A stretch of 64,000 nucleotides of DNA from an uncultured Oscillospiraceae bacterium (GTDB taxonomy: Bacteria; Bacillota; Clostridia; Oscillospirales; Ruminococcaceae): assembly GCA_934526065.1 (NCBI GenBank), contig CAKSZX010000009.1:18247-82246 (forward strand). The letters are read 5' to 3'. The first letter of the stretch is position 1, and every line of letters starts with the position of its first letter. A program made the position numbers and the translations under genes. This document shows positions 25,144 through 33,114 of this stretch, piece after piece. Under the pieces are notes generated by a model, which ran no database searches, was not told the origin of the DNA, and worked only from the letters and a program-made list of their open reading frames with translations.

Positions 25144-25172
25144 TGTGTACCTCCTTTTATAAAAGTTACAGT

Positions 25173-25239
25173 TCTAACAGTTAGATTTCAAACAATTTAG
25201 CTTGTTTAGATATTATAACATTTTTTTCGATGATGTCAA
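25173..25239 (-). promoter_or_regulatory. Promoter and MarR operator of the ABC exporter operon
   Basis: On the minus strand, TTGACA (complement of 25234-25239), a 16-base spacer and TATAAT (complement of 25212-25217). The operator candidate TCTAAC-A-GTTAGA lies at 25173-25185 between promoter and start codon, with a related CTAAAC half-site next to the -10. Confidence 0.65.
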
Positions 25240-25332
25240 TGCGTTAAAAATGAAAATTTTGTGATTATAATTTTTCACAAAATTATGTGCCGTTAAATTT
25301 TTGGGGGCATTGTGTAAAAACAATTCAGAAAC

Positions 25333-25360
25333 AAAAACGCCCTCCTTCGGCAGGAGAGCG
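25333..25360 (-). terminator. Terminator of the 2-hydroxyacid dehydrogenase gene
   Basis: On the minus strand, CGC(T)CTCCT / AGGAGGGCG with a short GCCGA loop, followed by TTTTT. Confidence 0.7.
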
Positions 25361-25378
25361 TATAGGCGATATATGTTT

Positions 25379-26329
25379 TTATAAAATAATATTTTCCTGT
25401 TTGTCACAAAGCCAGGCGGCAAGGTTTTTAAATACAATTTCCGCACGCAGGCTCATGGATTCCTCTGTGGCAAAGGCAACATGAGGGGTAACAAGGCAGT
25501 TTTTGCAGTTCAATAACGGCTCTGACAAATCCAGCGGCGGTTCTTTGTCGAAAACATCTATTGCCGCCGCCGCAATAACGCCGTCGTTAAGTGCATCGGC
25601 CAAATCTTGGCTTACCACAACCGGGCCTCTTGCAACATTTACAAGTATCCGGCTGTTTTTCATAAGAGCCAGCTTTTCTTTATTTATAAGCCCCTTTGTT
25701 GACCGGTTGGCAGGGCAGTGAAGAACAACTATATCGGATTTTTGCAAAAGCTCCTCCAGCGAAACTTGTTTTACATACTCCGGGGCATTTTCGTGTATCG
25801 TTCTGCTGTTCCGCAAAATTTTACAGCCGAAAACATTGAATATCTCCGCACTTCTTGTGCCTATATTGCCAAGGCCTACAATGCCCACGGTTTTGCCTTT
25901 TAATTCATTGCCGATAAGGCCGTCTTTTGTCTTGCCGTCACGGCATCTTTGTTCAACCTGTGGCATATTTCTGTAAATGGAAAGAACCATACCCAGAACA
26001 AGTTCGCTTACAGCCTCGTTTGAATAGCCGGAGGCATTGCTTACCTTCATGCCCTTTGCCTTTGCGGCATCAAGTCCCACATGGTCAACGCCGGTAAAGG
26101 CCACATCAATAAATTTTAAGTTGTCACACCGAGAAATAACCTCACCGGGCATAGGCATATTTGCTATAATCATCGCATCTGCGTCCTTTGCCTGCCGAAT
26201 AAGCTTTTCGGTATCGTTGGTCTTTGGGTAGTCTACAAATGTGTGGCCGGCCTCTTCAAAAGGTTTTTTTCTCATTGCCAGCTCACTGTCGCTTATGCCC
26301 AGCGACTCCATAATTACTATTTTGCTCAT
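25379..26329 (-). CDS. D-isomer-specific 2-hydroxyacid dehydrogenase
   Basis: 316 aa. The Rossmann domain has VGIVGLGNIGT, and the catalytic triad regions are seen as NVARGPVV (Arg), DVFDKEPPL (Glu) and TPHVAFAT (His). The family interconverts D-2-hydroxyacids and 2-keto acids with NAD(P); the substrate may be a hydroxyisocaproate, glycerate or lactate-like acid and cannot be fixed. The start is the ATG at 26329 after CGAGG; an in-frame ATG 17 codons upstream has no ribosome site. Confidence 0.9.
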   Translation of the reverse strand: MSKIVIMESLGISDSELAMRKKPFEEAGHTFVDYPKTNDTEKLIRQAKDADAMIIANMPMPGEVISRCDNLKFIDVAFTGVDHVGLDAAKAKGMKVSNASGYSNEAVSELVLGMVLSIYRNMPQVEQRCRDGKTKDGLIGNELKGKTVGIVGLGNIGTRSAEIFNVFGCKILRNSRTIHENAPEYVKQVSLEELLQKSDIVVLHCPANRSTKGLINKEKLALMKNSRILVNVARGPVVVSQDLADALNDGVIAAAAIDVFDKEPPLDLSEPLLNCKNCLVTPHVAFATEESMSLRAEIVFKNLAAWLCDKQENIIL

Positions 26330-26491
26330 AATTAACCTCGTAATCGTTTTTCGCACTTTTGGCGGATTGTTGTATATCATTATAGTTTATATCGATTTAA
26401 AGTTCAATATAAAAAAACATAAATTCACAAAAAGTATAAATTTTAAAAAACCGTCAATATTAGATGTAACAGATTAAAAAAGGAGTACATT

Positions 26492-27193
26492 ATGAAAAAA
26501 TTATTATACGTCGCTTGTTTGGTATCGGTTTTGGCTCTTGCCGGCTGCGGCAAAAAAGAGAATGAAACGGTTATGGGAATTGACAGCTACAAGGTGGGTA
26601 CCGGTGCTTATACCGCCACAAAGGCCTACGGCTATACCGCCGATAAAAACGGCAACAGCAATGTTACAACAAGCATAGCGGCAGTGGTTTTTGACAAGGA
26701 CGGTAAAATAGTGAAGCTGACAGTTGATGAAATTTCTTCTGATTTCTACTTTGACGGCACCGGCAACCCGGTAAATTACACCGGAGGCGAAATCAAAACC
26801 AAGAAAGAACTTGGTGATAGCTATGGTATGCGTGGGGCAAGCGGCATAGGCAAAGAATGGTACGAACAGGCACAATATCTTGAAAAGGCACTTGTGGGCA
26901 AAAATATAAAGGATATAATCGGTACAGGCGATGTGACCGCAAAGACGGGAATAAACTCGGCGGCAAATTCCGATTTTCTCCCGGGGGTAAACTCCGATGA
27001 AATAGGCATGACAACCTCATCCGAAGGTTCCTATTCAAATTCGGCTGCCTCAGGCCTTGTAAGCGGTGAAAACGGCGACTACTCAATGTCCGGCAGCGGA
27101 AATTGGGCAGGGGTTGATATGACCGCCGGCGTTACCATTAACACAGACGGCATAAGAAAAGCAATAGAAAATGCCTATAAAAATGCCGAATAA
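26492..27193 (+). CDS. Lipoprotein, FMN-binding-like
   Basis: 233 aa. The signal peptide MKKLLYVACLVSVLALAGC (Cys19) is followed by a Lys-rich spacer. Residues 35-160 (VVFDKDGKIVKLTVDEISS, RGASGIGKEWYEQAQYLEKA, KTGINSAANSDF) have the layout of FMN-binding domains as found in extracellular flavin shuttles such as PplA, but the canonical S/T-GAT flavinylation motif is not seen. Residues 165-220 are a Ser/Gly-rich tail. It could be a redox or structural partner of the reductase at 6956; this is inference only. AAAAGGAG precedes the ATG. Confidence 0.7.
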   Translation: MKKLLYVACLVSVLALAGCGKKENETVMGIDSYKVGTGAYTATKAYGYTADKNGNSNVTTSIAAVVFDKDGKIVKLTVDEISSDFYFDGTGNPVNYTGGEIKTKKELGDSYGMRGASGIGKEWYEQAQYLEKALVGKNIKDIIGTGDVTAKTGINSAANSDFLPGVNSDEIGMTTSSEGSYSNSAASGLVSGENGDYSMSGSGNWAGVDMTAGVTINTDGIRKAIENAYKNAE

Positions 27194-27205
27194 CAAAAAG
27201 TTTTA

Positions 27206-27234
27206 TTGACATTATCCAAATAAAATGATATAAA
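27206..27234 (+). promoter_or_regulatory. Promoter of the second lysine riboswitch
   Basis: TTGACA (27206-27211), a 17-base spacer and TATAAA (27229-27234). The transcript would start near 27241. Confidence 0.7.
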
Positions 27235-27240
27235 AAGGTA

Positions 27241-27460
27241 AACAAATATTTTTGATAGAGGATGCGGTTGGAATTAGTATCTTGTGTAGGGGGCGCCCGT
27301 TTAAGCAAGCAGAAAGGTAAAACCGCCGAACTTTGCAAAAAGGCATTTTTGCATTTTGGTGCAGGGGCTAATACCCTGTGCACTCCTGTATTTGTACAGA
27401 GGGGCTATCGGTTACCGAACTTAAAAAGTATGGTTCTGCATAGCTGCAGAACCATTTTAT
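27241..27460 (+). promoter_or_regulatory. Lysine riboswitch (L-box) with terminator
   Basis: Aptamer about 27253-27420. GATAGAGGATGCGG, TTAGTAT, GAAAGGTAAAA, CCGCCGAACTTTGCA, TGCAGGGGCTAA and GAGGGGCTATC match the order of conserved L-box blocks, and GATAG pairs with CTATC as P1. The expression platform ends in a perfect 11-bp terminator ATGGTTCTGCA / TGCAGAACCAT with a TAGC loop (27430-27455) and a TTTATTTT tail. It controls the amidohydrolase at 27575. The remaining 110 bases before the ATG show nothing I recognise apart from CGGAGG. Confidence 0.85.
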
Positions 27461-27574
27461 TTTGCGGCAATCCGGCAAAGGTTAAAGCCGGCGCCTGTAC
27501 ATGGTTTAAACTGTGTAAAGGGTGCGTTTAATCCCGAAGTCATTCAAATTTTATATTGTAACGGAGGTATAAAA

Positions 27575-29176
27575 ATGAACACAGCTTATTACAACGGCAA
27601 TATTTATGTTGAAAGAGGCAGATTTGTAACTGCCATGTATGTAAAGGACGGGATTATCGAAAAAATCGGCACAGATCGGGAAATTTTGGCAAATCTTCCT
27701 GCCGACGCAACCAAAACGGACTTGGGCGGTAAAACAGTGGTGCCTGGAATAAACGATTCACATCTTCATATACAAAGCGTGGGACAAACCCTTTCCAGAG
27801 TTATGCTCAACGGAACAAAAAGCGTCGGCGATATGATAGCCGCCGGCAGAGAGTTTTTGAAAAACCACACACTTGGCCGGGGGGAGGTTTTGCTGGGTCA
27901 CGGTTGGAATCAGGACTACTTCACCGACGAAATAAGAATGCCTACAAGGTACGATTTGGACGAGATTTCAAAGGAAATCCCTATTATTTTCACCCGTGCC
28001 TGCGGACATATATGCGTTGCCAACAGCAAGGCCTTGGAACTTGCCGGCATAACAAAGGAAACAGAGGCGGTTGCCGGCGGAGTTATCTACAAGGACGAAA
28101 ACGGACAGCCAAACGGCCTTATATCGGAAAATTCTCAGTACCAGGTTTCTAAAATCGTTCCTCGGCGGACTGTGGAAAAAATTTCCAATGATTTTATCGT
28201 GGGTATGAAATACGCACGGAGCCAGGGCATTACAAGCTTGCAGTCAAATGACATCAAGGTGGCAGATTGGCAGCTTACGGTAAAGGGTATTGAACATCTC
28301 TACGCTACATATCCCGATGCCTTGCGCCTTTATGAGCAGTGCAATCTTGGCAATTTAACCGAATACAAGAAGTTCTTGGATCGGGGCTATAAAACAGGCA
28401 CCGGCGACGATATGTTTAAGTACGGTCCGTTAAAGCTGTTTGTAGACGGCTCTCTGGGTGCGAGAACGGCATTTATGAGAAAACCATATGCCGATGATAA
28501 TACAACCTGCGGTGTTTCCACAATTTCACAGGAGGACTTTAACGCAATAGTAAAGTTCGCCGATGACAACGGCTGCCAGGTTGTAACTCACTGTATCGGC
28601 GACGGCGCTATCGACTTGGTTCTCAACGGATATGAGAGCGTTATCAAAAACGGCGAAAACAAAAACCGCCACCGGGGTATTCATGTTCAGATAACAGACA
28701 GAGAAATGCTTCAAAGATTTAAGGACTCGGATATTTTGGCTGAGGTACAGCCGATATTTATCGACTACGATATGAATGTTGTAGAGGACAGAGTGGGTCG
28801 GGAACTTGCAAATCAAAGCTATGCCTTCGGCGACCTGTTCAGAATGGGCGTTCATGTAAGCTACGGCACCGACTCACCGGTTGAGGATCTTAACCCGTGG
28901 CACAATATTTACTGCGCAGTGACAAGAAAGAACCTTGCGGGAACAAAGACATACCGTCGGGATCAGCGGGTTGATATATACGACGCCGTGGATATGTACA
29001 CAACGGCATCCGCTTATGCCAGCTTTGAAGAAAACAAAAAGGGCAGACTTTTGCCGGGCTACTTTGCCGACTTTGCGGTTTTGGACAGAAATATTTTCCA
29101 AATCACACCGGAGGAAGTAAGGGATACCGTTTGCCTTAAAACTGTTTTGGCAGGCAGAACCATATACGAAAAATAA
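27575..29176 (+). CDS. YtcJ-like amidohydrolase under lysine riboswitch control
   Basis: 533 aa, the usual length of the amidohydrolase-3 (YtcJ) family. Metal motif SHLH follows GKTVVPGIND; GHGWNQDYF, THCIGDGAI (His), GIHVQITD and YGTDSPVEDLNPW (Asp) are family blocks. Members hydrolyse N-acyl or cyclic amide compounds, and few substrates are known. The lysine riboswitch in its leader is an independent clue to a lysine-related substrate such as an N-acyl-lysine or caprolactam-like compound. It is monocistronic, with a terminator at 29204. Confidence 0.88.
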   Translation: MNTAYYNGNIYVERGRFVTAMYVKDGIIEKIGTDREILANLPADATKTDLGGKTVVPGINDSHLHIQSVGQTLSRVMLNGTKSVGDMIAAGREFLKNHTLGRGEVLLGHGWNQDYFTDEIRMPTRYDLDEISKEIPIIFTRACGHICVANSKALELAGITKETEAVAGGVIYKDENGQPNGLISENSQYQVSKIVPRRTVEKISNDFIVGMKYARSQGITSLQSNDIKVADWQLTVKGIEHLYATYPDALRLYEQCNLGNLTEYKKFLDRGYKTGTGDDMFKYGPLKLFVDGSLGARTAFMRKPYADDNTTCGVSTISQEDFNAIVKFADDNGCQVVTHCIGDGAIDLVLNGYESVIKNGENKNRHRGIHVQITDREMLQRFKDSDILAEVQPIFIDYDMNVVEDRVGRELANQSYAFGDLFRMGVHVSYGTDSPVEDLNPWHNIYCAVTRKNLAGTKTYRRDQRVDIYDAVDMYTTASAYASFEENKKGRLLPGYFADFAVLDRNIFQITPEEVRDTVCLKTVLAGRTIYEK

Positions 29177-29203
29177 GTTTGCTATTTAAGATATTGTGTA
29201 TAT

Positions 29204-29237
29204 AATAATAGGGGAGATAATCCCCTATTATTTTTAT
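29204..29237 (+). terminator. Terminator of the YtcJ-like gene
   Basis: AATAATAGGGG / CCCCTATTATT, an 11-bp perfect stem with a 7-nt loop, then TTT. Confidence 0.85.
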
Positions 29238-29305
29238 TGACAGAATAAAAATAAAAACATATAATAGCGATATGTTAATAGTGAGATAAAATTAGGAGAA
29301 TAAAA

Positions 29306-30352
29306 ATGAACTTGGATTTTAATAAGGTTTTAGTGGGCGTTTCCGGCGGGGTGGATTCCTCCGTTTGCGTTGACCTGCTTAAAAAAAGAGGTTTACAGGT
29401 AATAGGCACGGTAATAAATTTTTCACCGGCCTCTGCCGGCGCAATAGCCGATGCAAAAAAAGTAGGGGAACAGCTTGGAATAGAAGTTTTTGTTTCCGAT
29501 GCAAGAGAAAAGTTTGAAAAAAATGTTATCACTCCTTTTTGTGAAAGCTATATTAAAGGACAAACTCCAAACCCCTGTGTTGTGTGCAATCCCACATGTA
29601 AATTTGCCACTTTGTTTGAGGAGGCAGACCGCTTGGGTATAGGCTATGTTGCCACAGGACACTATGCTCAGATTGAAAAATCCGGGGAAACATATTATGT
29701 AAAAAGAGCTTTGAGCCTTGCAAAAGACCAGAGCTATATGCTGTATCGCCTGCCGCAGGAATATCTTTCAAGAATGATTTTGCCTATCGGCCGGTACGAA
29801 AAACCTTTGGTTCGTGAAATGGCCGATGATTTGGGTCTTTTCACCGCACAAAAGCCGGACAGCCAGGAAATTTGCTTTATACCGGATGGCAACCATACAA
29901 AATATATAACCGATAGAGGCTATAAGCCTAAGTACGGCTGGCTTATTGCCCCGGACGGCAGCAGAATTAAAAGGCATGAGGGCGTGCATAACTACACCGT
30001 AGGTCAGCGCAAGGGGCTCGGCGTTGCCCTTGGCAAGCCGGCTTTTGTAAAAGAGATAAGGGAAAACGGAGATGTTATTTTGGGCTTTGCCGGCCGGGAG
30101 TTTTCAACCCTTGTAACGGTAAAAAACCCGGTTTACACAAAGGGCGTGCCCTTTAAAAAAGGCGAAGAATACGCCGTTAAAATACGCAGTGTAGGTCTTG
30201 GCTCCCCTGCGGTGGTGGAATATGCCGACAATGAGAAAATAGTATTTAAATTTCCGGATAAAGTCCGTGCGGCGGCAAGAGGACAAAGCGCCGTGGCTTA
30301 CAAAGGAGATTTGGTTGCAGGCGGCGGATTTATAGACAAAGCCGAAGACTGA
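29306..30352 (+). CDS. mnmA: tRNA-specific 2-thiouridylase
   Basis: 348 aa. PP-loop SGGVDSS at residues 14-20. The two catalytic Cys lie in NPCVVCNPTCKF and SQEICFIPDGNH. A C-terminal RNA-binding beta domain starts near KYGWLIAPDG. It installs sulfur at U34 of Lys, Glu and Gln tRNAs. The N-terminal half is slightly short in the segment after GTVINFSP compared with the classical enzyme, but all motifs are kept. AGGAGAATAAAA precedes ATG 29306. Confidence 0.93.
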   Translation: MNLDFNKVLVGVSGGVDSSVCVDLLKKRGLQVIGTVINFSPASAGAIADAKKVGEQLGIEVFVSDAREKFEKNVITPFCESYIKGQTPNPCVVCNPTCKFATLFEEADRLGIGYVATGHYAQIEKSGETYYVKRALSLAKDQSYMLYRLPQEYLSRMILPIGRYEKPLVREMADDLGLFTAQKPDSQEICFIPDGNHTKYITDRGYKPKYGWLIAPDGSRIKRHEGVHNYTVGQRKGLGVALGKPAFVKEIRENGDVILGFAGREFSTLVTVKNPVYTKGVPFKKGEEYAVKIRSVGLGSPAVVEYADNEKIVFKFPDKVRAAARGQSAVAYKGDLVAGGGFIDKAED

Positions 30353-30374
30353 TAGGGCGAAAAACGGTAAAATT

Positions 30375-30412
30375 TAAGGTAACACTTTTGTACAGGTGTT
30401 ACCTTTATTTTA
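30375..30412 (+). terminator. Terminator of mnmA
   Basis: AAGGTAACAC / GTGTTACCTT around a 10-nt loop, then TTATTTTAT. Confidence 0.8.
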
Positions 30413-30470
30413 TAATAAGGATTGTTCTGTATTTTTTATGTAAATTTGTGCAAAAATAAAAATAAAAACA

Positions 30471-30500
30471 TTGACAACAACGGTTGTTTTGCAATAAAAT
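30471..30500 (+). promoter_or_regulatory. mgtE promoter with AACAAC-G-GTTGTT palindrome
   Basis: TTGACA (30471-30476), an 18-base spacer and TAAAAT (30495-30500). A perfect 6-1-6 dyad (30476-30488) lies inside the spacer and could bind a repressor. Confidence 0.55.
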
Positions 30501-30535
30501 AAGTGTGTAAAAATAAAAAAAGGAGATGACACTTG

Positions 30536-30616
30536 GTGAGTACAGACCCTAGCGGGAGTCGATATACCGAAGAAAACAAAATAGCGGCGCTGTACGGTGT
30601 TATCTTATTCAAGTGA
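30536..30616 (+). CDS. Putative leader peptide of mgtE
   Basis: A 27-codon frame (26 aa) from GTG 30536, or 27 aa from TTG 30533, sits 7-10 bases after AAAAAGGAG and ends 10 bases before the SD-sequestering hairpin. It begins (M)STDPSGSRYTEENK and ends AALYGVILFK. An Asp-Pro pair near the N-terminus recalls leader peptides of Mg transporters such as MgtL, where acidic/Pro stretches destabilise ribosomes at low Mg2+. Parts of the frame can also fold: 30525-30532 pairs with 30597-30604 (8 bp) and 30540-30545 with 30590-30595 (6 bp). The region could instead be an aptamer and the frame fortuitous. Confidence 0.5.
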   Translation: MSTDPSGSRYTEENKIAALYGVILFK

Positions 30617-30664
30617 TAATATAGACACCTCTTTTTCGGCGTCGCCGAAGAGGAGGTAATTTTT
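30596..30664 (+). promoter_or_regulatory. mgtE attenuator: RBS-sequestering terminator and competing hairpin
   Basis: A 14-bp stem ACCTCTTTTTCGGC / GCCGAAGAGGAGGT (30627-30640 and 30644-30657, GTC loop) buries the GAGGAGG ribosome site of mgtE and is followed by a T-run reaching its TTG start, so it can act as terminator and translational block. A competing stem GGTGT-TATC / GATA-ACACC (30596-30604 with 30615-30618 and 30625-30629) overlaps its base. A ribosome on the leader, or ligand binding, could choose between them. Confidence 0.6.
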
Positions 30665-32173
30665 TTGGAAGAGAAAGAGAAAATCACAGGGGAGTATTCC
30701 CCCAACAAAAAAGATGAAAAAGAGGTAAAAGCCCGGGACGACGGAGATGAAGTAGATGAAATTATCGACGCCATCACATCCGACCGGGACGAGCTTGAAG
30801 AAGCCGATGTAAGCCTTACGGACAGACTTTTAAAAAGCAATCGGGACGATTTAAACGAAGTTATCGAGTCCGCTTATGCCATTGATATTGCGATAGCATT
30901 GGAGGATTTTTCCGATGACGACCTTTTAAAATTCTATGGCAAAATAGATGACGAACACATGGCGCAAATCTTGGAGCAAATGGATGAAGATTTGCAACAG
31001 CGCTTTGTGGCTCTTTTGCCTTACAAACGCATAATTGCCCTGTTCAGCTATATGTCAAATGACGATATTGCGGATATTTTAGGCGAGATGCCTATGAACC
31101 GCCGCAAAGACCTTACCCGCCTTATGAAGAGCAAGGACACTGCGGACATTCAAAGCCTGCTTTTGTATGACGACGATACAGCCGGCGGTATTATGACCAC
31201 GGAGTATATCGCCATACCGGCAGATTACACAATAGAAAAAACCCTTAAAAAAATTAAGGAAATAGGCCCAAAGACAGAGGTTATAGACACAATCTTTGTT
31301 CTTGACGGGATTAAAAAATTAGTGGGCGTTGCGGATTTGAGGGATATTCTCTCTGCCCCGGACGACACAAAACTTTCGGAAATAATGGACGACAATGTTA
31401 TTTCCGTAACCCCTGACATGGACCAGGAGGAAGTTTCTCGGTTGGTTGCAAAGTACGATTTAAAGGCCATACCTGTTGTAAACCGCAAAGGCGCCCTTTT
31501 GGGTATTATCACAGTTGACGATATCATTGATGTTTTGGTTGAAGAGCAAAACGAAGATATTATGAAATTGGGTGGTACAAACGGCTCCGAAGATATTGAC
31601 GAGCCGGTTTTCCAAAGCGTTAAAAAGAGAATGCCATGGCTTTTGATACTTCTTGTTTTAGGCATGGTGGTTTCCTCTGTTGTAAGCGCCTTTGAATTTG
31701 TGGTTGCCGCATTGCCTATTGTAATGTCTTTCCAGTCCCTTATTTTGGATATGGCCGGCAACGTAGGCACACAGAGCTTGGCCGTTACAATCCGTGCCCT
31801 TACGGACGACAGTATATCCGTAAAGGATAAGTTGGCGCTTTTATCAAAAGAGGCGAGAGTAGGCGTTTTAAACGGACTTATACTTGCGGTGTTTGCGATT
31901 GCCGGCATAGGTATTTACATCTATGCGGCAAAGGGACACAATATACACTTTGCATTTGGCGTATCTTTGTGTATCGGCCTTGCGCTGATACTTGCTATGC
32001 TTATTTCAAGCATTGTGGGCACATGTATTCCTATGTTTTTCAAGCGTATCGGCGTCGATCCTGCGGTTGCTTCCGGTCCGCTTATCACAACGGTAAACGA
32101 CCTTGTTGCGGTTGTGGCTTACTACGGTTTGGTTTGGCTGTTGCTTATTAAACTGTGGGGAATGAGCTATTGA
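30665..32173 (+). CDS. mgtE: Magnesium transporter MgtE
   Basis: 502 aa. An extra acidic/Lys-rich N-terminal tail (about 1-60) precedes the MgtE N domain (about 75-180, LEQMDEDLQQRFVALLPYKR), two CBS domains (about 185-310, with DDTAGGIMTTEYIAIPADYT) and five membrane helices (about 320-500, including NVGTQSLAV and the pore-region segment PLITTVNDLVAV). A Mg2+-gated channel in the cytoplasmic membrane. The start is a TTG at 30665, 8 bases from GAGGAGG. Expression appears to be attenuated by the leader described separately. Confidence 0.94.
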   Translation: MEEKEKITGEYSPNKKDEKEVKARDDGDEVDEIIDAITSDRDELEEADVSLTDRLLKSNRDDLNEVIESAYAIDIAIALEDFSDDDLLKFYGKIDDEHMAQILEQMDEDLQQRFVALLPYKRIIALFSYMSNDDIADILGEMPMNRRKDLTRLMKSKDTADIQSLLLYDDDTAGGIMTTEYIAIPADYTIEKTLKKIKEIGPKTEVIDTIFVLDGIKKLVGVADLRDILSAPDDTKLSEIMDDNVISVTPDMDQEEVSRLVAKYDLKAIPVVNRKGALLGIITVDDIIDVLVEEQNEDIMKLGGTNGSEDIDEPVFQSVKKRMPWLLILLVLGMVVSSVVSAFEFVVAALPIVMSFQSLILDMAGNVGTQSLAVTIRALTDDSISVKDKLALLSKEARVGVLNGLILAVFAIAGIGIYIYAAKGHNIHFAFGVSLCIGLALILAMLISSIVGTCIPMFFKRIGVDPAVASGPLITTVNDLVAVVAYYGLVWLLLIKLWGMSY

Positions 32174-32224
32174 TTTTAAGTTTTACAGACAAAAAGTTTT
32201 AGCAATCCAACTATTTTAAACAAT

Positions 32225-32258
32225 AAAAGGACAAACGGCTTAAACCGTTTGTCCTTTT
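32225..32258. terminator. Terminator between mgtE and the convergent glycosyltransferase gene
   Basis: AAAAGGACAAACGG / CCGTTTGTCCTTTT, a perfect 14-bp stem with a 6-nt loop, usable on both strands. Confidence 0.9.
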
Positions 32259-32286
32259 GAATTTATGTTATATATTTAATATATTT

Positions 32287-33114
32287 TTATTCCTCCGGCA
32301 CAGGTGCGGCGGAAATTTCTTCGTAAAACTTGCCTAAAAAACCTATATATGTTTCTTTCCATGGCTTGTTTTTCCCAAAGTAATGCACAATTACGCAGTG
32401 TTCTTTAACCCAGTTCACGGTTATAAGGGGCAAAAGACCATTTTCAAAAGACGGGTGCAAAAGCAGTCGGTCACTCATATTGTACAAAAACGGATTTATC
32501 TTTAAAATTTTACTGCCGTAAATTGCGCTTATAACATCTTGGTCAGGCAAAATAAGCCTTTCTTTGTTATTTTCAATATACTCAAATACCTGTTTTCTAT
32601 CCTGTTCCTTGCGCAAAAGCTCAAGGTTCATCATCATTATGCCGGAATTTATGTATATAGAGTAGTCATCGCCGTTAAGCCTAAAATCGTTTATATCGTT
32701 AAGCACCTTGCCCACATGGCTGGCAGCGGCAAAAAAATAATTTTCCATATCAATGTTATAAAGCCGGTCAAGGGGTTTTAAAACAACCAAATCCGGGTCT
32801 AAATAAAGTATTCTGTCAATGGATTTAGGCAAAAATTCCGCCGCAAAAATACGGTAGTACATCTCAATGGGATAGCCCAAAGTTGTCGGGGCGTCGGCCA
32901 ATTTCCCCGGATGTATTTTTATGTCCTGGAGAATTACCCTCTTGTGGTTATGTAGATATGTTTTCACCTTTTCAAAGTCGCTGTCTGTTAAGGAAGAATT
33001 CATTACATAAACATCAAATGTTGTGCCCGGGTTTGAAATAAGCAAAGATTTCAACATCACGCACAAAACATCAATATATCCGCTGTTCAAAGTTACAAGA
33101 ATATTCATATTCAT
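32287..33114 (-). CDS. Glycosyltransferase family 8 protein
   Basis: 275 aa. The GT-A fold starts NILVTLNSGYIDVLCVMLKS. The DxD metal/sugar-nucleotide motif is seen in LYLDPDLVVLKPLD; the acceptor-side YINSGIMMMNLELLR and LPDQDVISAIY and the C-terminal HYFGKNKPW are GT8 signatures. A retaining transferase probably adding glucose or galactose to a cell-surface polymer. Its ATG overlaps the stop of the VTT gene (ATGA, 33111-33114), so they are coupled. Confidence 0.92.
   Translation of the reverse strand: MNMNILVTLNSGYIDVLCVMLKSLLISNPGTTFDVYVMNSSLTDSDFEKVKTYLHNHKRVILQDIKIHPGKLADAPTTLGYPIEMYYRIFAAEFLPKSIDRILYLDPDLVVLKPLDRLYNIDMENYFFAAASHVGKVLNDINDFRLNGDDYSIYINSGIMMMNLELLRKEQDRKQVFEYIENNKERLILPDQDVISAIYGSKILKINPFLYNMSDRLLLHPSFENGLLPLITVNWVKEHCVIVHYFGKNKPWKETYIGFLGKFYEEISAAPVPEE

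Noticed and set aside
27262..27531. 89-aa open frame over the second lysine riboswitch and terminator
   Set aside because: It reads through the aptamer and an intrinsic terminator stem, so it is an accident of the RNA sequence.
30471..30664. Classical M-box Mg2+ riboswitch upstream of mgtE
   Set aside because: The conserved M-box blocks I know (for example GTTAGGTGAGGCTCC and the GCTGCTGCCC core) are not present.
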